Assembly: GCA_902633975.1 (NCBI GenBank)
Contig: CACPHX010000009.1
Span: 1-55,040 of the forward strand
Direction: 5' to 3'
DNA: 55,040 nucleotides
Origin: an uncultured Marinoscillum sp.
Lineage (GTDB): Bacteria > Bacteroidota > Bacteroidia > Cytophagales > MED-G16
A model generated the notes under the pieces. It ran no database searches. It was not told the DNA's origin and worked only from the letters and a program-made list of their open reading frames with translations. A program made the translations under genes and the position numbers. Positions 8,412 through 18,614 of the stretch are shown piece after piece; positions within the stretch are counted from its first letter, which is position 1, and every line of letters begins with the position of its first letter.

Positions 8412-9731
8412 ATGAAACTTAAAGATCATTTACTTAAAAATTTATCTCTTTCGTTTCCAATCATGATAAGTCAGTTAGGTCACATAACTGTCGGAGTTTT
8501 TGATAGTCTGATGATCGGAAAAGTTTCAGTCTCTCAGTTGGCTGCGGTCTCATTAGCAACCTCCATATTTTCTTTCATTCTACTCTTTTGCATTGGTTTA
8601 TCGTATGGAATAACCCCACTAATATCATCATCCGACAGAGGAAAAAAATATGTTTCATCCATATTATATAATGGAATGTTAGTTAACGTTATCTCCTGCA
8701 TATTGCTCGTTTCTTTTGTTATCTTGACTAAGCACTTGTTATCTTATCTTGGACAGGATGCAGAAGTGTTATTCCATACCTACTCATACTTAGATATTAT
8801 ATGTATATCACTTATCCCTCTCATTCTATTCCAGACATTTAAACAATTTATTGAAGGTTTAGGATTCACAAAACCGTCGATGTATATATCGGTGATATCA
8901 AATGTCATAAATGTTGTGTTGAATGCTGTCCTGATTTTTGGACTATTTGGGTTTCCAAGGTTAGAAATTATTGGAGCCGCCTATGCTACTTTAATTAGCC
9001 GTGTTATCATGTTTTTACTAATTTTAATATACTGCCTAAACGATAGGAGATTCAGTAAATACATCCTCAAGACAAAATTTCTTATTAACCTGAATCATAT
9101 CAAAGATATTTTTAGAATTGGATTTGCCTCCGGACTCCAATATATTTTTGAAGTAGGAGCATTTAGTGTTGCTACAGTAATGACTGGATCTATTGGTGCA
9201 ATTCATCTCGCCGCACACCAGATAGCTCTTAACCTTGCAAGCATATCGTATATGATTGCATCAGGTATTGGATCAGCCTCTATGATTTCACTTAGTTATT
9301 TCGACGGCAAAAGAAACTTTGAAGATATGAGAAGATCAGGTTTTGCTAGTTTTTTGTTGGTATTTATTCTTATGATAGTCTCAGCTCTGGTTTTTATAAT
9401 GTTTAGAAATTATCTTCCTGTATTGTATGTAGATGATTCCAGCGTTATAAATATTGCATCAACATTACTGATTATTGCTGGTCTTTTTCAGATATCTGAT
9501 GGAATTCAGGCAGTTGGTCTTGGCATATTAAGAGGGATCAGAGACATAAAAAAACCTACTATTATTACTTTTATTTCGTACTGGATAATATCAATTCCTC
9601 TGTCTTATTTTTTAGGTATTGAGTACGGATATGGTGTTTATGGTATATGGATTGGACTGAGTGTTGGCTTAACTCTAGCAGCAATTTTTCATGTTACAAG
9701 ATTTAATTACCTTACATTTGTTAAAAAATAA
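8412..9731 (+). CDS. MATE-family multidrug/cation exporter
   Basis: The 439-residue product is an inner-membrane protein with about twelve hydrophobic helices in two similar halves, as in MATE exporters that drive efflux with Na+ or H+. The first helix region has PIMISQLGHITVGVFDSLMIGK, which matches the MATE N-terminal pattern, and the second half repeats it (FEVGAFSVATVMTGSIGAIHLAAHQIALN). The substrate is not predictable. It follows a terminator and lies one base ahead of the acyltransferase gene, so the two form an operon. Confidence 0.92.
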   Translation: MKLKDHLLKNLSLSFPIMISQLGHITVGVFDSLMIGKVSVSQLAAVSLATSIFSFILLFCIGLSYGITPLISSSDRGKKYVSSILYNGMLVNVISCILLVSFVILTKHLLSYLGQDAEVLFHTYSYLDIICISLIPLILFQTFKQFIEGLGFTKPSMYISVISNVINVVLNAVLIFGLFGFPRLEIIGAAYATLISRVIMFLLILIYCLNDRRFSKYILKTKFLINLNHIKDIFRIGFASGLQYIFEVGAFSVATVMTGSIGAIHLAAHQIALNLASISYMIASGIGSASMISLSYFDGKRNFEDMRRSGFASFLLVFILMIVSALVFIMFRNYLPVLYVDDSSVINIASTLLIIAGLFQISDGIQAVGLGILRGIRDIKKPTIITFISYWIISIPLSYFLGIEYGYGVYGIWIGLSVGLTLAAIFHVTRFNYLTFVKK

Positions 9732-9732
9732 G

Positions 9733-10458
9733 ATGAATATTTTTACTGTCATTTATTCGGTGTATGGACTACTAGTATTCTCATCTCTTTTTATTTTTTT
9801 TTCAATTCCACTTCTTCTTGGTATCTGGTTTAAGAGTTTAAAGAAAATGGCCTATTGGGCTCATCATAAAATTGCAAGGATATTTTTTGCTTGTATTTTT
9901 ATTCCTCTTAAAATTCGATATGAAGAAGGTGTTGACCTTAAAAAACAATACATTATTATTTCAAATCACTTCTCTTACATCGACATACCAGCGATTGCTT
10001 CACTGAACATCCCATTCAAGTTCATCGGTAAGATGCAAGTGAATGAGATTCCAGTCCTTGGCTATATTTTTAAGAATTTACATATAATGGTTGACAGAGA
10101 TAGTAAGGACAGTAGACGACAAACTTATATCGATTCTTTTAAGTCTATTGATGAAGGGTATAGCATTGGAATTTTCCCTGAGGGAGGAATAAAAACAGAA
10201 GGCGTTCCAAAATTAGCACCATTTAAAAATGGTGCTTTTGTGATGGCACTAGAGAAACAGATACCTATTCTCCCAGTATCTCTGATTGGCGCATACAAGA
10301 TTATGAAGGGTTCTTTCTTTATTTCTTGGAGCCCTTGTGAGATTATATGTCACAAACCAATTCCAACAGACGGATACACAACTGACGACGTCAAAGAGTT
10401 TAGTGACAAGTGTTATGAAATTCTCCAGAGTGAACTAGACAAGTCATACAAAGAATAA
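9733..10458 (+). CDS. plsC: 1-acyl-sn-glycerol-3-phosphate acyltransferase family protein
   Basis: PlsC-type enzymes add the second acyl chain to lysophosphatidic acid at the inner membrane. The 241-residue product has an N-terminal membrane helix and the motifs NHFSYID (residues 78-84, the catalytic NHx4D) and FPEGG (148-152), then PILPVSLIG near residue 175. The ATG at 9733 is one base after the MATE stop; an upstream in-frame codon inside the MATE gene would only add non-conserved residues. A related lyso-lipid acyltransferase is possible, as plsC-like genes often occur in several copies. Confidence 0.88.
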   Translation: MNIFTVIYSVYGLLVFSSLFIFFSIPLLLGIWFKSLKKMAYWAHHKIARIFFACIFIPLKIRYEEGVDLKKQYIIISNHFSYIDIPAIASLNIPFKFIGKMQVNEIPVLGYIFKNLHIMVDRDSKDSRRQTYIDSFKSIDEGYSIGIFPEGGIKTEGVPKLAPFKNGAFVMALEKQIPILPVSLIGAYKIMKGSFFISWSPCEIICHKPIPTDGYTTDDVKEFSDKCYEILQSELDKSYKE

Positions 10459-10490
10459 GTTTTTTCCCTAATTTATTAATCGAAAAAAAG

Positions 10491-10498
10491 TAAATTTA
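10491..10498 (+). promoter_or_regulatory. TAnnTTTR box before hutH
   Basis: TAAATTTA ends 6 bases before the hutH ATG. It lies in a 19-base stretch (10484-10502) that is repeated exactly before the histidine kinase start at 34093-34111. It is a candidate -7 element or initiation signal for the hut operon; no -33 TTG is seen. Confidence 0.5.
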
Positions 10499-10504
10499 TT
10501 TATT

Positions 10505-12010
10505 ATGTCCAAAAATAAATTTTCTTATGGTTCTGATAAACTTACCCCTGAGATAGCTATCAAAATTGCAGAGGGGGAAGTACTGGCATCAATTGATGAT
10601 TCACAGATAGATAAAATAAATAAATCAAGAGAGACTATAGATAAATTATCTAACTCAAATGAGGTTATTTACGGGGTAAATACTGGATTTGGTGCACTTT
10701 GCAATACAATCATATCGGAGGAAGAATCCAATGAACTTCAGGAAAATTTACTTAGGAGTCATGCTGTAGGAGTTGGCAAAGACATACCATTACTAGTATC
10801 AAAAGTAATGATGGTTCTTAAAATTCATTCCTTGTCACTAGGTTTTTCAGGAGTAAGGTTAGACATAATTCAAAGGTTAATTTTTTTACTGAAAAATGAT
10901 ATTATTCCAAGCGTTCCAACTAAAGGTTCCGTCGGTGCCTCTGGAGACCTAGCACCTTTAGCACATTTATGCCTACCACTTATCGGTGAGGGATATGTAT
11001 ACAAAAATGGAAAAAAGCATATCACTTCTGAAATACTGGACGAAGAAGGTATTGAACCAATTAAAATTGGAAAAAAAGAGGGTTTAGCCCTGATTAACGG
11101 GACTCAATTTATAAGTGCATTTACCTGTGTCTCATTACTAAGATTTAAGAATTGTCTAGATAATGCAGATATTATCTCTGTAATGAGTTTGGAAGGTACC
11201 CTAAGCTCAGTCACCCCATTCCATTCATCAATATCTGAGCTTAGAAATTATGCTGGTTCATCGCATGTATCAAAGAAAGTTAGGGAATTAACTAAAGACT
11301 CAGGGATCTTAAACTCACATATCGATTGTGGTAAGGTACAAGACCCATACTCCATCAGATGCATTCCCCAAGTACATGGCGCTAGTTGGGATGCTTTTTA
11401 CCACCTCCAAAATATTTTAAATATTGAATTAAATTCCGTGACAGATAATCCTTTAGTTGTTGATAACAATATCGTTAGTGGAGGAAATTTTCATGGACAG
11501 CCTGTAGCTGTACCAATTGACTACAATGTTATTGCAGCATCAGAACTTGGAAATATTTCTGATAGGAGGACATATTTACTTCTCAAGGGAAATAATTCAG
11601 TACCTAAACTTCTCATAGAAAATTCTGGAGTAAACTCTGGGTTTATGATTTTACAATATACCTCTGCAGCACTATCTAGTGAAAATAAGAATTTATGCTT
11701 CCCAGCTAGTGCTGACTCAATTACTACCTCACTGGGTCAGGAGGATCATGTAAGCATGGGTTCAATTGGAGCTGTAAAATTTTTAAAAGTTATCAAAAAC
11801 TTAGAAAAAATTCTTGCAGTTGAATTATTATGTTCCGCTCAAGCAATTGACTTCTTGCGACCTCTGAAATCTTCTAAAAAAATTGAGAAGTGTCATAAAT
11901 TAATAAGATCAAAAGTTGATTATGCACTTAAAGACAGAATCTTCTATGATGATATTCGAGAGGCAACTAAACTTATTAAGTCTGGAAAATTAGTAGAACA
12001 AATAAAGTAA
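10505..12010 (+). CDS. hutH: histidine ammonia-lyase
   Basis: HutH removes ammonia from L-histidine to give trans-urocanate, the first step of histidine catabolism. The 501-residue product contains [11 protein letters not shown] near residue 58 and the Ala145-Ser146-Gly147 triad in [14 protein letters not shown], which cyclises to the MIO electrophile. Later conserved parts include SVTDNPLV and GNFHGQPVA. The length matches the family (about 500-510). It opens the hut cluster and lies 4 bases before hutU. A TAAATTTA box just before the ATG may drive the operon; no hut regulator gene is present nearby. Confidence 0.97.
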   Translation: MSKNKFSYGSDKLTPEIAIKIAEGEVLASIDDSQIDKINKSRETIDKLSNSNEVIYGVNTGFGALCNTIISEEESNELQENLLRSHAVGVGKDIPLLVSKVMMVLKIHSLSLGFSGVRLDIIQRLIFLLKNDIIPSVPTKGSVGASGDLAPLAHLCLPLIGEGYVYKNGKKHITSEILDEEGIEPIKIGKKEGLALINGTQFISAFTCVSLLRFKNCLDNADIISVMSLEGTLSSVTPFHSSISELRNYAGSSHVSKKVRELTKDSGILNSHIDCGKVQDPYSIRCIPQVHGASWDAFYHLQNILNIELNSVTDNPLVVDNNIVSGGNFHGQPVAVPIDYNVIAASELGNISDRRTYLLLKGNNSVPKLLIENSGVNSGFMILQYTSAALSSENKNLCFPASADSITTSLGQEDHVSMGSIGAVKFLKVIKNLEKILAVELLCSAQAIDFLRPLKSSKKIEKCHKLIRSKVDYALKDRIFYDDIREATKLIKSGKLVEQIK

Positions 12011-12014
12011 TGAT

Positions 12015-13685
12015 ATGGATTTATCTACCTTCTTAAGTAAATATGCAAACCATCCCAATTATAAGTCTCCAACTGGATCCACTTTGAATACAAAGAGTTG
12101 GCTTACAGAAGCTCCGTTAAGAATGTTTTTAAATAATCTAGATGCTGAAGTAGCAGAGGATCCGGATAGTCTTGTAGTATATGGTGGTACAGGTCAAGCT
12201 GCTAGAGATAGAAAATCAGTTGAAAAAATTATTGAAGTACTCTTAACATTAGAAGAAGATGAAAGTTTGCTCGTACAATCTGGTAAACCTGTTGGGAAGG
12301 TAAGGACTCATGCCGAAGCGCCTAGAGTGCTAATTGCTAATTCTAATCTGGTACCTGCTTGGGCAAATTGGGATCATTTTGAGGAATTGAAGAGAGAGGG
12401 ATTGATGATGTATGGTCAGATGACAGCTGGTAGTTGGATATATATTGGAACTCAGGGAATACTCCAGGGTACATATGAGACATTTGTAGCTTGTGCCAAT
12501 AAACACTATAACGGGTCGCTGAAAGGTAAACTATTGGTCTCAGGTGGTTTAGGTGGTATGGGAGGAGCTCAGCCTCTTGCTGCTACGATGGCAGGAGCTA
12601 CTTTCCTAGGAGCCGACATTGATCCTGAAAGAATTGAAAAAAGGTTAAAAACAAGATATATAGATAAGATGACAGACTCCTACGAGGAAGCTAGAGACTG
12701 GGTTCTTGAAGCGAAGAAACGAGGTTTGAATGTCTCCGTTGGTCTTGTAAGTGACATAGGTGATATGCTAGAGAAACTTCTAGAGGACGATATTATTCCT
12801 GAAATTCTTACAGACCAGACATCTGCCCACGATCCTGTTTTCGGTTATATTCCTAACGGTATGAGTTTAAGTGATGCAAAGTGCTTGAGAAAGAATGACC
12901 AGTCTAAGTACAAGAAGTTATCTCTAAAAAGTATGGCTCGTCATGTATCCTTGATGCTAGAAATGAAGAAGAGAGGCTCTATAACATTTGATTATGGAAA
13001 TAACCTAAGAGAATTTGCTAAGATGGGTGGCGAGGTAGATGCCTTCGATTTTAAAGGTTTTGTTCCTGAGTACATAAGGCCATTATTTTGTGAAGGTAAA
13101 GGCCCATTTAGGTGGGCTGCTCTTTCAGGTGATCCTGAGGATATCTATGTAACAGACAAAGCTCTTATTGATGCATTTCCTGAAAATAAAGACATGATTA
13201 AATGGTTGGAACAAGCCAAAGAAAAAATCCAGTTCCAAGGTCTGCCTTGTAGAATTTGTTGGCTAGGGATGGGGGAGAGAGAGAAGGCAGGTCTAATATT
13301 TAATGACCTTGTTAAATCCGGTAAGGTAACGGCTCCGATAGTAATAGGAAGAGATCACCTAGACTGTGGTTCAGTTGCCTCTCCAAATAGGGAGACTGAA
13401 GGCATGAAAGATGGCTCTGATGCAGTATCTGACTGGCCATTACTTAATTTAATGTCAAATACTGCTGGTGGTGCAACATGGGTTTCTTTTCATCATGGTG
13501 GTGGAGTTGGAATGGGTTACTCTCAGCACGCAGGTATGGTTGTACTGGTTGATGGAACCCAGAGAGCTGAGAGATGTGTAAGAAGAGTACTTCACAACGA
13601 TCCCGCAATGGGAGTCTTTAGACATAACGATGCAGGCTATAAAAATGCAAAGGATCATGCTAAAAAATTTAACTTAGAAATTTAA
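12015..13685 (+). CDS. hutU: urocanate hydratase
   Basis: HutU adds water to urocanate with tightly bound NAD+ as the electrophile and gives 4-imidazolone-5-propionate. The 556-residue product has the expected length. The NAD-binding loop [11 protein letters not shown] lies near 177-187. The active-site region [14 protein letters not shown] is at 409-422, with Cys415 in the place of the family's catalytic-site Cys. The strongly conserved [29 protein letters not shown] and [15 protein letters not shown] follow. It sits between hutH and hutI with gaps of 4 and 2 bases. G+C is slightly above its neighbours, as expected for a conserved, well-expressed enzyme. Confidence 0.98.
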   Translation: MDLSTFLSKYANHPNYKSPTGSTLNTKSWLTEAPLRMFLNNLDAEVAEDPDSLVVYGGTGQAARDRKSVEKIIEVLLTLEEDESLLVQSGKPVGKVRTHAEAPRVLIANSNLVPAWANWDHFEELKREGLMMYGQMTAGSWIYIGTQGILQGTYETFVACANKHYNGSLKGKLLVSGGLGGMGGAQPLAATMAGATFLGADIDPERIEKRLKTRYIDKMTDSYEEARDWVLEAKKRGLNVSVGLVSDIGDMLEKLLEDDIIPEILTDQTSAHDPVFGYIPNGMSLSDAKCLRKNDQSKYKKLSLKSMARHVSLMLEMKKRGSITFDYGNNLREFAKMGGEVDAFDFKGFVPEYIRPLFCEGKGPFRWAALSGDPEDIYVTDKALIDAFPENKDMIKWLEQAKEKIQFQGLPCRICWLGMGEREKAGLIFNDLVKSGKVTAPIVIGRDHLDCGSVASPNRETEGMKDGSDAVSDWPLLNLMSNTAGGATWVSFHHGGGVGMGYSQHAGMVVLVDGTQRAERCVRRVLHNDPAMGVFRHNDAGYKNAKDHAKKFNLEI

Positions 13686-13687
13686 TT

Positions 13688-14905
13688 TTGAAAAAATTAA
13701 TAGGTCCATTTAGTCAGATATTAACGATGGAGAATCTTCCTTTAAGTGGTTCACTATCTGATGATCAGCTTAAAATAATAATAAATGGAGGCGTTATTAT
13801 TGATGGGGAGAAGATAATAAAAACTGGGTATTTTAATGATCTCAGAAAAGAAGTATCTGATATAATAGAAATAAGTTCTTCAAAGGTGCTCCTCCCAGGA
13901 TTTATTGATAGTCACACACATATCTGTTACAGCGGAGACAGATCTTCTGAGTTTTCCAAAAGAAATTCAGGGGTCCCATATCAAAAAATATTAGAAGAGG
14001 GTGGAGGGATTCACAATACAATGAAGGCAACTGCTGAGGCAACTGATGATGAGCTAGTAAACTCAACATTGTCAAGATTAGATAGACATTTTAGCGAAGG
14101 AGTAACGACTTGTGAAATTAAAAGTGGTTATGGGAGCACTATTGAAAATGAGTTGAGATTATTAAGAATTATTAATAAAATCAAGAAAATTCATCACTCT
14201 GATGTGATTCCAACATGTCTAGCAGCTCACGTAAAGCCAATGGATTTCGAGTCAAATGAAGTGTATCTTGACTCTATTATTGATGATGTCATACCTATCC
14301 TGAGAAAGGAAAACTTATCAAATAGGATAGACATATTTACAGAGGAAAAGGCTTTTAGTGTTGACGAATCTACCAGATACTTAAATAAATTATCTAAGAT
14401 GTTTGATATCACTATCCACGCAAATCAGTTCTCCTCTGGAGCTGTAAAAGTTGGTGTAGATGTTGGGGCTCTAAGTGTTGATCATTTGGAAATAATTAAC
14501 GACGAAGAAATAGAATATTTATCTAGATCTGATACTAGTGGTGTTATACTTCCTGGATGTAGTATTGGTCTAGGACTTCCTTTTGCTCCTATAAGAAAAT
14601 TATTAGATAATAATTGCAAAATTTCAATTGCAACTGACTGGAATCCAGGTTCTGCACCTATGGGAGACTTATTAACACAGTGTTCTATGCTCTCTTCTTT
14701 TGAGAAATTATCATCGGCTGAAATTTTTTCATCCATAACATTTAGAGCTGCCTATTCTTTAGGTTTAAGTGACAGAGGGAAAATATCTCCAGGGATGATT
14801 GCTGATTTTATTACTTTTGATTCATCAGATTATAGAGAAATACTTTATAACCAAGGTAAAATGAAACCGTCCTTGAAATGTAAAAGAGGTAAAATCTATA
14901 ATTAA
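13688..14905 (+). CDS. hutI: imidazolonepropionase
   Basis: HutI opens the ring of 4-imidazolone-5-propionate to give N-formimino-L-glutamate in an amidohydrolase fold with a bound metal. The 405-residue product shows the metal motif DSHTH (His76, His78), then GGGIHNTMKAT, CEIKSGYG, IHANQFSS with a metal-binding His, and ATDWNPGSAPMGDL. The start is a TTG two bases after the hutU stop; it is accepted because the N-terminus LIGPFSQILTMENLPLSG is itself conserved in the family, so an internal ATG at about codon 14 would truncate it. Confidence 0.96.
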   Translation: MKKLIGPFSQILTMENLPLSGSLSDDQLKIIINGGVIIDGEKIIKTGYFNDLRKEVSDIIEISSSKVLLPGFIDSHTHICYSGDRSSEFSKRNSGVPYQKILEEGGGIHNTMKATAEATDDELVNSTLSRLDRHFSEGVTTCEIKSGYGSTIENELRLLRIINKIKKIHHSDVIPTCLAAHVKPMDFESNEVYLDSIIDDVIPILRKENLSNRIDIFTEEKAFSVDESTRYLNKLSKMFDITIHANQFSSGAVKVGVDVGALSVDHLEIINDEEIEYLSRSDTSGVILPGCSIGLGLPFAPIRKLLDNNCKISIATDWNPGSAPMGDLLTQCSMLSSFEKLSSAEIFSSITFRAAYSLGLSDRGKISPGMIADFITFDSSDYREILYNQGKMKPSLKCKRGKIYN

Positions 14906-14909
14906 TATT

Positions 14910-14917
14910 TACTTTTG
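14910..14917 (+). promoter_or_regulatory. TAnnTTTG box before ftcD
   Basis: TACTTTTG, a full match to the Bacteroidota -7 consensus, ends 5 bases before the ftcD ATG in the 17-base gap after hutI. It could add an internal promoter to the hut operon. No clear -33 TTG is present. Confidence 0.45.
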
Positions 14918-14922
14918 TAAAT

Positions 14923-16596
14923 ATGAATCAAATTATTGAGTGTGTACCCAACTTCTCTGAGGGAAGAGATAAGTCAGTAATAAATAAAATATCTGAAGCT
15001 ATATCTTCTACTGAAGGTGTCTATCTTTTAAATGTTGACCCAGGTAAAGCTACAAATAGGACAGTTATGACATTCGTTGGAGAGCCTGAGGACGTTATCG
15101 ATGCTGCTTTCAATGCTGCTAAAGTTGCTAGTGAGTTAATAGATATGTCAAAACACTCTGGTGAACATCCAAGATTTGGTGCTATGGATGTGTGTCCTCT
15201 GATACCCGTTTCAAATATTACTTTCGATGAATTAATTCCTTACGCACATAAGCTAGCAGAAATGATATTTAAAAAACTTGGTATACCTATCTACCTATAT
15301 GAAAAAGCTGCACAAAAAAATGAAAGACAGAATCTCGCAAATGTTAGGTCTGGTGAATATGAAGGTCTTGAAGAAAAAATAAAAAAGAAAAATTGGAAAC
15401 CTGATTACGGATTAAAATTTAATAAGAAGTCTGGAGCCTCAGCTATCGGGGTACGTGATTTTTTAATTGCTTATAATATAAATTTAAATACCAAGTCAAC
15501 AAGGCTTGCAAACGCTATTGCTTTTGATGTTAGAGAAAAAGGAAGAATCAAAAGGAAAGGTCACCCAGTGATTGGAGAGATTGTTTATGACAAGTCTGGA
15601 AACCCTGAAACTATACCTGGATCTTTGAAATATGTCAAGGCAATTGGATGGTATATTGAAGAGTTTGGAATTGCACAAATTTCCATGAACCTAACAAATA
15701 TTAACAAAACACCAATTCATAAAGTTTTTGATGAGGTTTGTGAGAAAGCACAAAATAGGGGAGCTATGGTAACCGGCTCTGAGCTTGTTGGTTTGATACC
15801 TCTTAATTCTATTCTAGATGCTGGTATTTATTTTTTAAAAAAACAGAATAGATCCATTGGAATACCTGAGAGTGATATAATTGATATAGCCGTTGAATCT
15901 TTGGGTTTGAATCAAGTCAAAAAATTTTCTCCTAAAAAAAATATAATTGAATACTATCTTGAAGATATTGAAAAAAAACAAAAATTATCTGAGTTATCAC
16001 TCAATACTTTTTCTGATGAGGTCTTGAGAGAATCTCCTGCTCCAGGAGGTGGATCAGTTTCTTCTTGTGTTGGTGCCTTAGGATTATCTCTTGCAGGTAT
16101 GGTTGCAAATTTATCATGTAATACAAGAGGATGGGAAAAAGATGTAACTAAGTTTAGTGAAATTGCTGATGATGTTAATAAAATAAGAGAGGATTTATTG
16201 AAATTAGTTGATGAAGACGCAAACGCGTTCAGTAGTATAATGTCAGCATACAAATTACCAAGTTCTAATGATAAAGAGAAAAAATATAAGTCTGAGGAAA
16301 TCAATAGGGCAACTATTTATGCGGCAGAAGTACCGCTAAATATTATGAAAAAATCTTTTGAAGGTTATAAGTTTATAAGTCTCTTGTCAAAAGAGGGAAA
16401 TCGAAATTCTATCTCTGACGCAGGGGTTGCTTGTCTTTGTGTTCACACAGCCATTCATGGCGCATATCTTAATGTTATAATTAATATCAAGGACCTTGAT
16501 GATGATAGAGGAATTGGACTAGAAGCCAAAAATATTTTATCTCAGTCTAAGAAAGAGAAAGAAAATATTATCAAATTCATTCAAGGAAAAATATAA
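14923..16596 (+). CDS. ftcD: bifunctional glutamate formimidoyltransferase / formimidoyl-THF cyclodeaminase
   Basis: The enzyme passes the formimino group of formiminoglutamate to tetrahydrofolate, giving glutamate, then releases ammonia to leave 5,10-methenyl-THF. The 557-residue product fuses both activities as in animals. The transferase half starts IIECVPNFSEGRD and has His82 in SGEHPRFGAMDVC, equivalent to the catalytic His of FTCD. The cyclodeaminase half starts near residue 355 with SDEVLRESPAPGGGSVSS, the PGGGS folate-site motif. It takes the place of HutG/HutF, so the pathway yields a one-carbon folate rather than formamide or formate. Confidence 0.96.
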   Translation: MNQIIECVPNFSEGRDKSVINKISEAISSTEGVYLLNVDPGKATNRTVMTFVGEPEDVIDAAFNAAKVASELIDMSKHSGEHPRFGAMDVCPLIPVSNITFDELIPYAHKLAEMIFKKLGIPIYLYEKAAQKNERQNLANVRSGEYEGLEEKIKKKNWKPDYGLKFNKKSGASAIGVRDFLIAYNINLNTKSTRLANAIAFDVREKGRIKRKGHPVIGEIVYDKSGNPETIPGSLKYVKAIGWYIEEFGIAQISMNLTNINKTPIHKVFDEVCEKAQNRGAMVTGSELVGLIPLNSILDAGIYFLKKQNRSIGIPESDIIDIAVESLGLNQVKKFSPKKNIIEYYLEDIEKKQKLSELSLNTFSDEVLRESPAPGGGSVSSCVGALGLSLAGMVANLSCNTRGWEKDVTKFSEIADDVNKIREDLLKLVDEDANAFSSIMSAYKLPSSNDKEKKYKSEEINRATIYAAEVPLNIMKKSFEGYKFISLLSKEGNRNSISDAGVACLCVHTAIHGAYLNVIINIKDLDDDRGIGLEAKNILSQSKKEKENIIKFIQGKI

Positions 16597-16613
16597 TCTG
16601 TCAATAAATTATA

Positions 16614-16621
16614 TAAATTTA
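16614..16621 (+). promoter_or_regulatory. TAnnTTTR box before the AGCS symporter
   Basis: TAAATTTA ends 4 bases before the ATG, the same spacing as at the histidine kinase and CapA genes. It lies in the 29-base gap after ftcD. It is a candidate -7 element or initiation signal; no -33 TTG is found. Confidence 0.45.
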
Positions 16622-16625
16622 TAGA

Positions 16626-18323
16626 ATGCAGGAAATTAATGAATTTCTTATATTGATAGACCAATATCTTGGTAGCTCCTGGTGGTTTGTTCCGTTACTC
16701 TTAGGAACAGGTATTTTTTTTACAGTATATCTAGGGTTTCCTCAGGTAAGGTACTTTTCTTTTGCACTCAAAGTTGTTAGGGGTCGATTTGATAAAAAAT
16801 CAGATCAGGGTGACACCTCACATTTTCAAGCATTAACAACAGCCTTATCTGGTACGGTTGGTACAGGAAATATTGCTGGGGTTGCTTTTGCTATCCACCT
16901 TGGTGGACCGGCAGCCTTATTTTGGATGCTTGCAACGGCTATGGTCGGTATGACCACAAAATTTGTGGAAGTAACACTATCCCATAAATACAGAGAAAAA
17001 ATTTCTGATGGAACAATGTCTGGAGGTCCAATGTATTTCATGAAGAATGCTAACTTTCTACTACTAGGTAAAAAGGTTGACATGAAGTGGGTTGGTATTT
17101 TATTTGCTTTTGCAACCGTATTATCATCTTTTGGCACTGGTAGTCTACCTCAAATTAATAGTATTTCTAACTCTATATATTCTTCATTTGGTATAGATAA
17201 GATGCTTACTGGTGGGATTTTAGCTATACTATTAGGTGTTCTAATTATTGGAGGTATAAAAAGAATTGCAAAAATTACTGAAAGATTAGTACCATTTATG
17301 GCTATAGTATATGTTATTGGAGCCTTTTCTGTGATACTATTCAATCTTGAGAACATAGTTCCTTCATTTATCTCTATTTTCTCTGAAGTCTTTACCGGTA
17401 GTGCAGCTGTGGGAGGATTTCTAGGTGCATCGGTTTCTTTTGCTATATCGAGAGGTGTTAATAGAGGTTTATACTCTAATGAAGCTGGCCAGGGATCGGC
17501 ACCAATAGCTCATGCGTCAGCTAAAACAAATGAGCCCGTATCTGAGGGGCTTGTTGCAATTCTTGAACCCTTTATTGATACAATTATAATTTGTACCATA
17601 ACTGGTCTTGTTCTTTTATCTTCTGGTGTATGGAACGAGAAACATCATAACTTATTTGCCAGGGCAGACCTTGAAGTTTTAGATAGATTTTATAGTGAAA
17701 ATAATAATGAAGATGTTGAGAATTTATTTAACTATCTAAACGGAAATAGTGCGATAGATAAATATAATGGTTCATTAGTTGTTAGTTCTGGAATAATTCT
17801 GGAAGAATTAACACTTATCCATGCAAGATCAATAGCAGAGGATATTTTAGTTTATGATAATGATGGAGAATTGTATACTGGTAACCTAACAGTTATTAGT
17901 GGTAAAATTCAAGAAAACTTAAATATTGAAGGGAAGTCATTGGTTCATAGTGCACCCCTTACAGCTATTGCATTTGATAGGGGATTTCTTGGAGACTACG
18001 GGAATTATATTGTAAGCATCGGTCTTCTATTATTTGCTTTTAGTACTGCAATTGCTTGGTCATACTATGGAGATAGAGCAATGACTTATCTTTTTGGTGC
18101 AGGCTCTGTAATATATTTTAGAATAGTTTATGTGATAGGTTTTTTCATAGCATCTTTTGCAGACACTACAATAATTTGGAATGTTTCTTTAATAACAATT
18201 GCGTTGATGACAGTTCCTAATTTAATTGGCCTTATCTGGTTAAGACAAGAGGTTAAATTAACGATCAAAGAATATTGGATTAATTTCAAGAAGGAGTGGC
18301 CAAATGAAAAGACACCAGAATAA
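16626..18323 (+). CDS. AGCS-family sodium:amino acid symporter
   Basis: This 565-residue inner-membrane protein belongs to the alanine/glycine:cation symporter family: [26 protein letters not shown]-like sequence at 71-97, GGPMYFMK near 133, [20 protein letters not shown] at 285-304 and [20 protein letters not shown] at 466-485. It is longer than usual because about 105 residues (337-443), hydrophilic and acidic, are inserted between two late membrane helices. It follows ftcD with a 29-base gap and a possible own promoter, so it may supply an amino acid for catabolism, but its substrate cannot be read. It ends 4 bases before the convergent zapA stop. Confidence 0.92.
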   Translation: MQEINEFLILIDQYLGSSWWFVPLLLGTGIFFTVYLGFPQVRYFSFALKVVRGRFDKKSDQGDTSHFQALTTALSGTVGTGNIAGVAFAIHLGGPAALFWMLATAMVGMTTKFVEVTLSHKYREKISDGTMSGGPMYFMKNANFLLLGKKVDMKWVGILFAFATVLSSFGTGSLPQINSISNSIYSSFGIDKMLTGGILAILLGVLIIGGIKRIAKITERLVPFMAIVYVIGAFSVILFNLENIVPSFISIFSEVFTGSAAVGGFLGASVSFAISRGVNRGLYSNEAGQGSAPIAHASAKTNEPVSEGLVAILEPFIDTIIICTITGLVLLSSGVWNEKHHNLFARADLEVLDRFYSENNNEDVENLFNYLNGNSAIDKYNGSLVVSSGIILEELTLIHARSIAEDILVYDNDGELYTGNLTVISGKIQENLNIEGKSLVHSAPLTAIAFDRGFLGDYGNYIVSIGLLLFAFSTAIAWSYYGDRAMTYLFGAGSVIYFRIVYVIGFFIASFADTTIIWNVSLITIALMTVPNLIGLIWLRQEVKLTIKEYWINFKKEWPNEKTPE

Positions 18324-18327
18324 TTAT

Positions 18328-18612
18328 CTATTCTAACCCTTTATCTATTTCAGATATAATGTGGTCTATCTTTTTATAAACTTTATCTGAATCCTCCTTA
18401 GTATTTTCATTATCTTCTAGAATAACTGATAATTTAAATGCAATCATTGCAAGGACGTCTTGAAGATCATCAATATTCATTTGTTTCTTAACTTCAGAAA
18501 TTTTATTGTTTAATTCTTTCCCAATTTTCCTTATTTTTTGTTCTTCGTTAATTGGAACTTTCATCGGGTATGACCTATTCCCAATTACAATTTTTATAGA
18601 TAAGTTATCCAT
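18328..18612 (-). CDS. zapA: cell division protein ZapA
   Basis: ZapA cross-links FtsZ filaments at mid-cell. The 94-residue product has the ZapA layout: an N-terminal beta-rich segment (LSIKIVIGNRSYPMKVP), then EEQKIRKIGKELNNKISEVKK and a long C-terminal coiled coil around DVLAMIAFKLSVILEDNEN. It is the last gene of the pheT/coiled-coil/zapA unit; its ATG lies two bases after the preceding stop. It converges on the symporter gene with only 4 bases between. Confidence 0.88.
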   Translation of the reverse strand: MDNLSIKIVIGNRSYPMKVPINEEQKIRKIGKELNNKISEVKKQMNIDDLQDVLAMIAFKLSVILEDNENTKEDSDKVYKKIDHIISEIDKGLE

Positions 18613-18614
18613 AT

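Noticed and set aside
18312-18345. A hairpin AGAATA/TATTCT at the symporter/zapA junction as a shared terminator
   Set aside because: Only six AT-rich pairs with a six-base loop and no T-tract on either strand; too weak to call.
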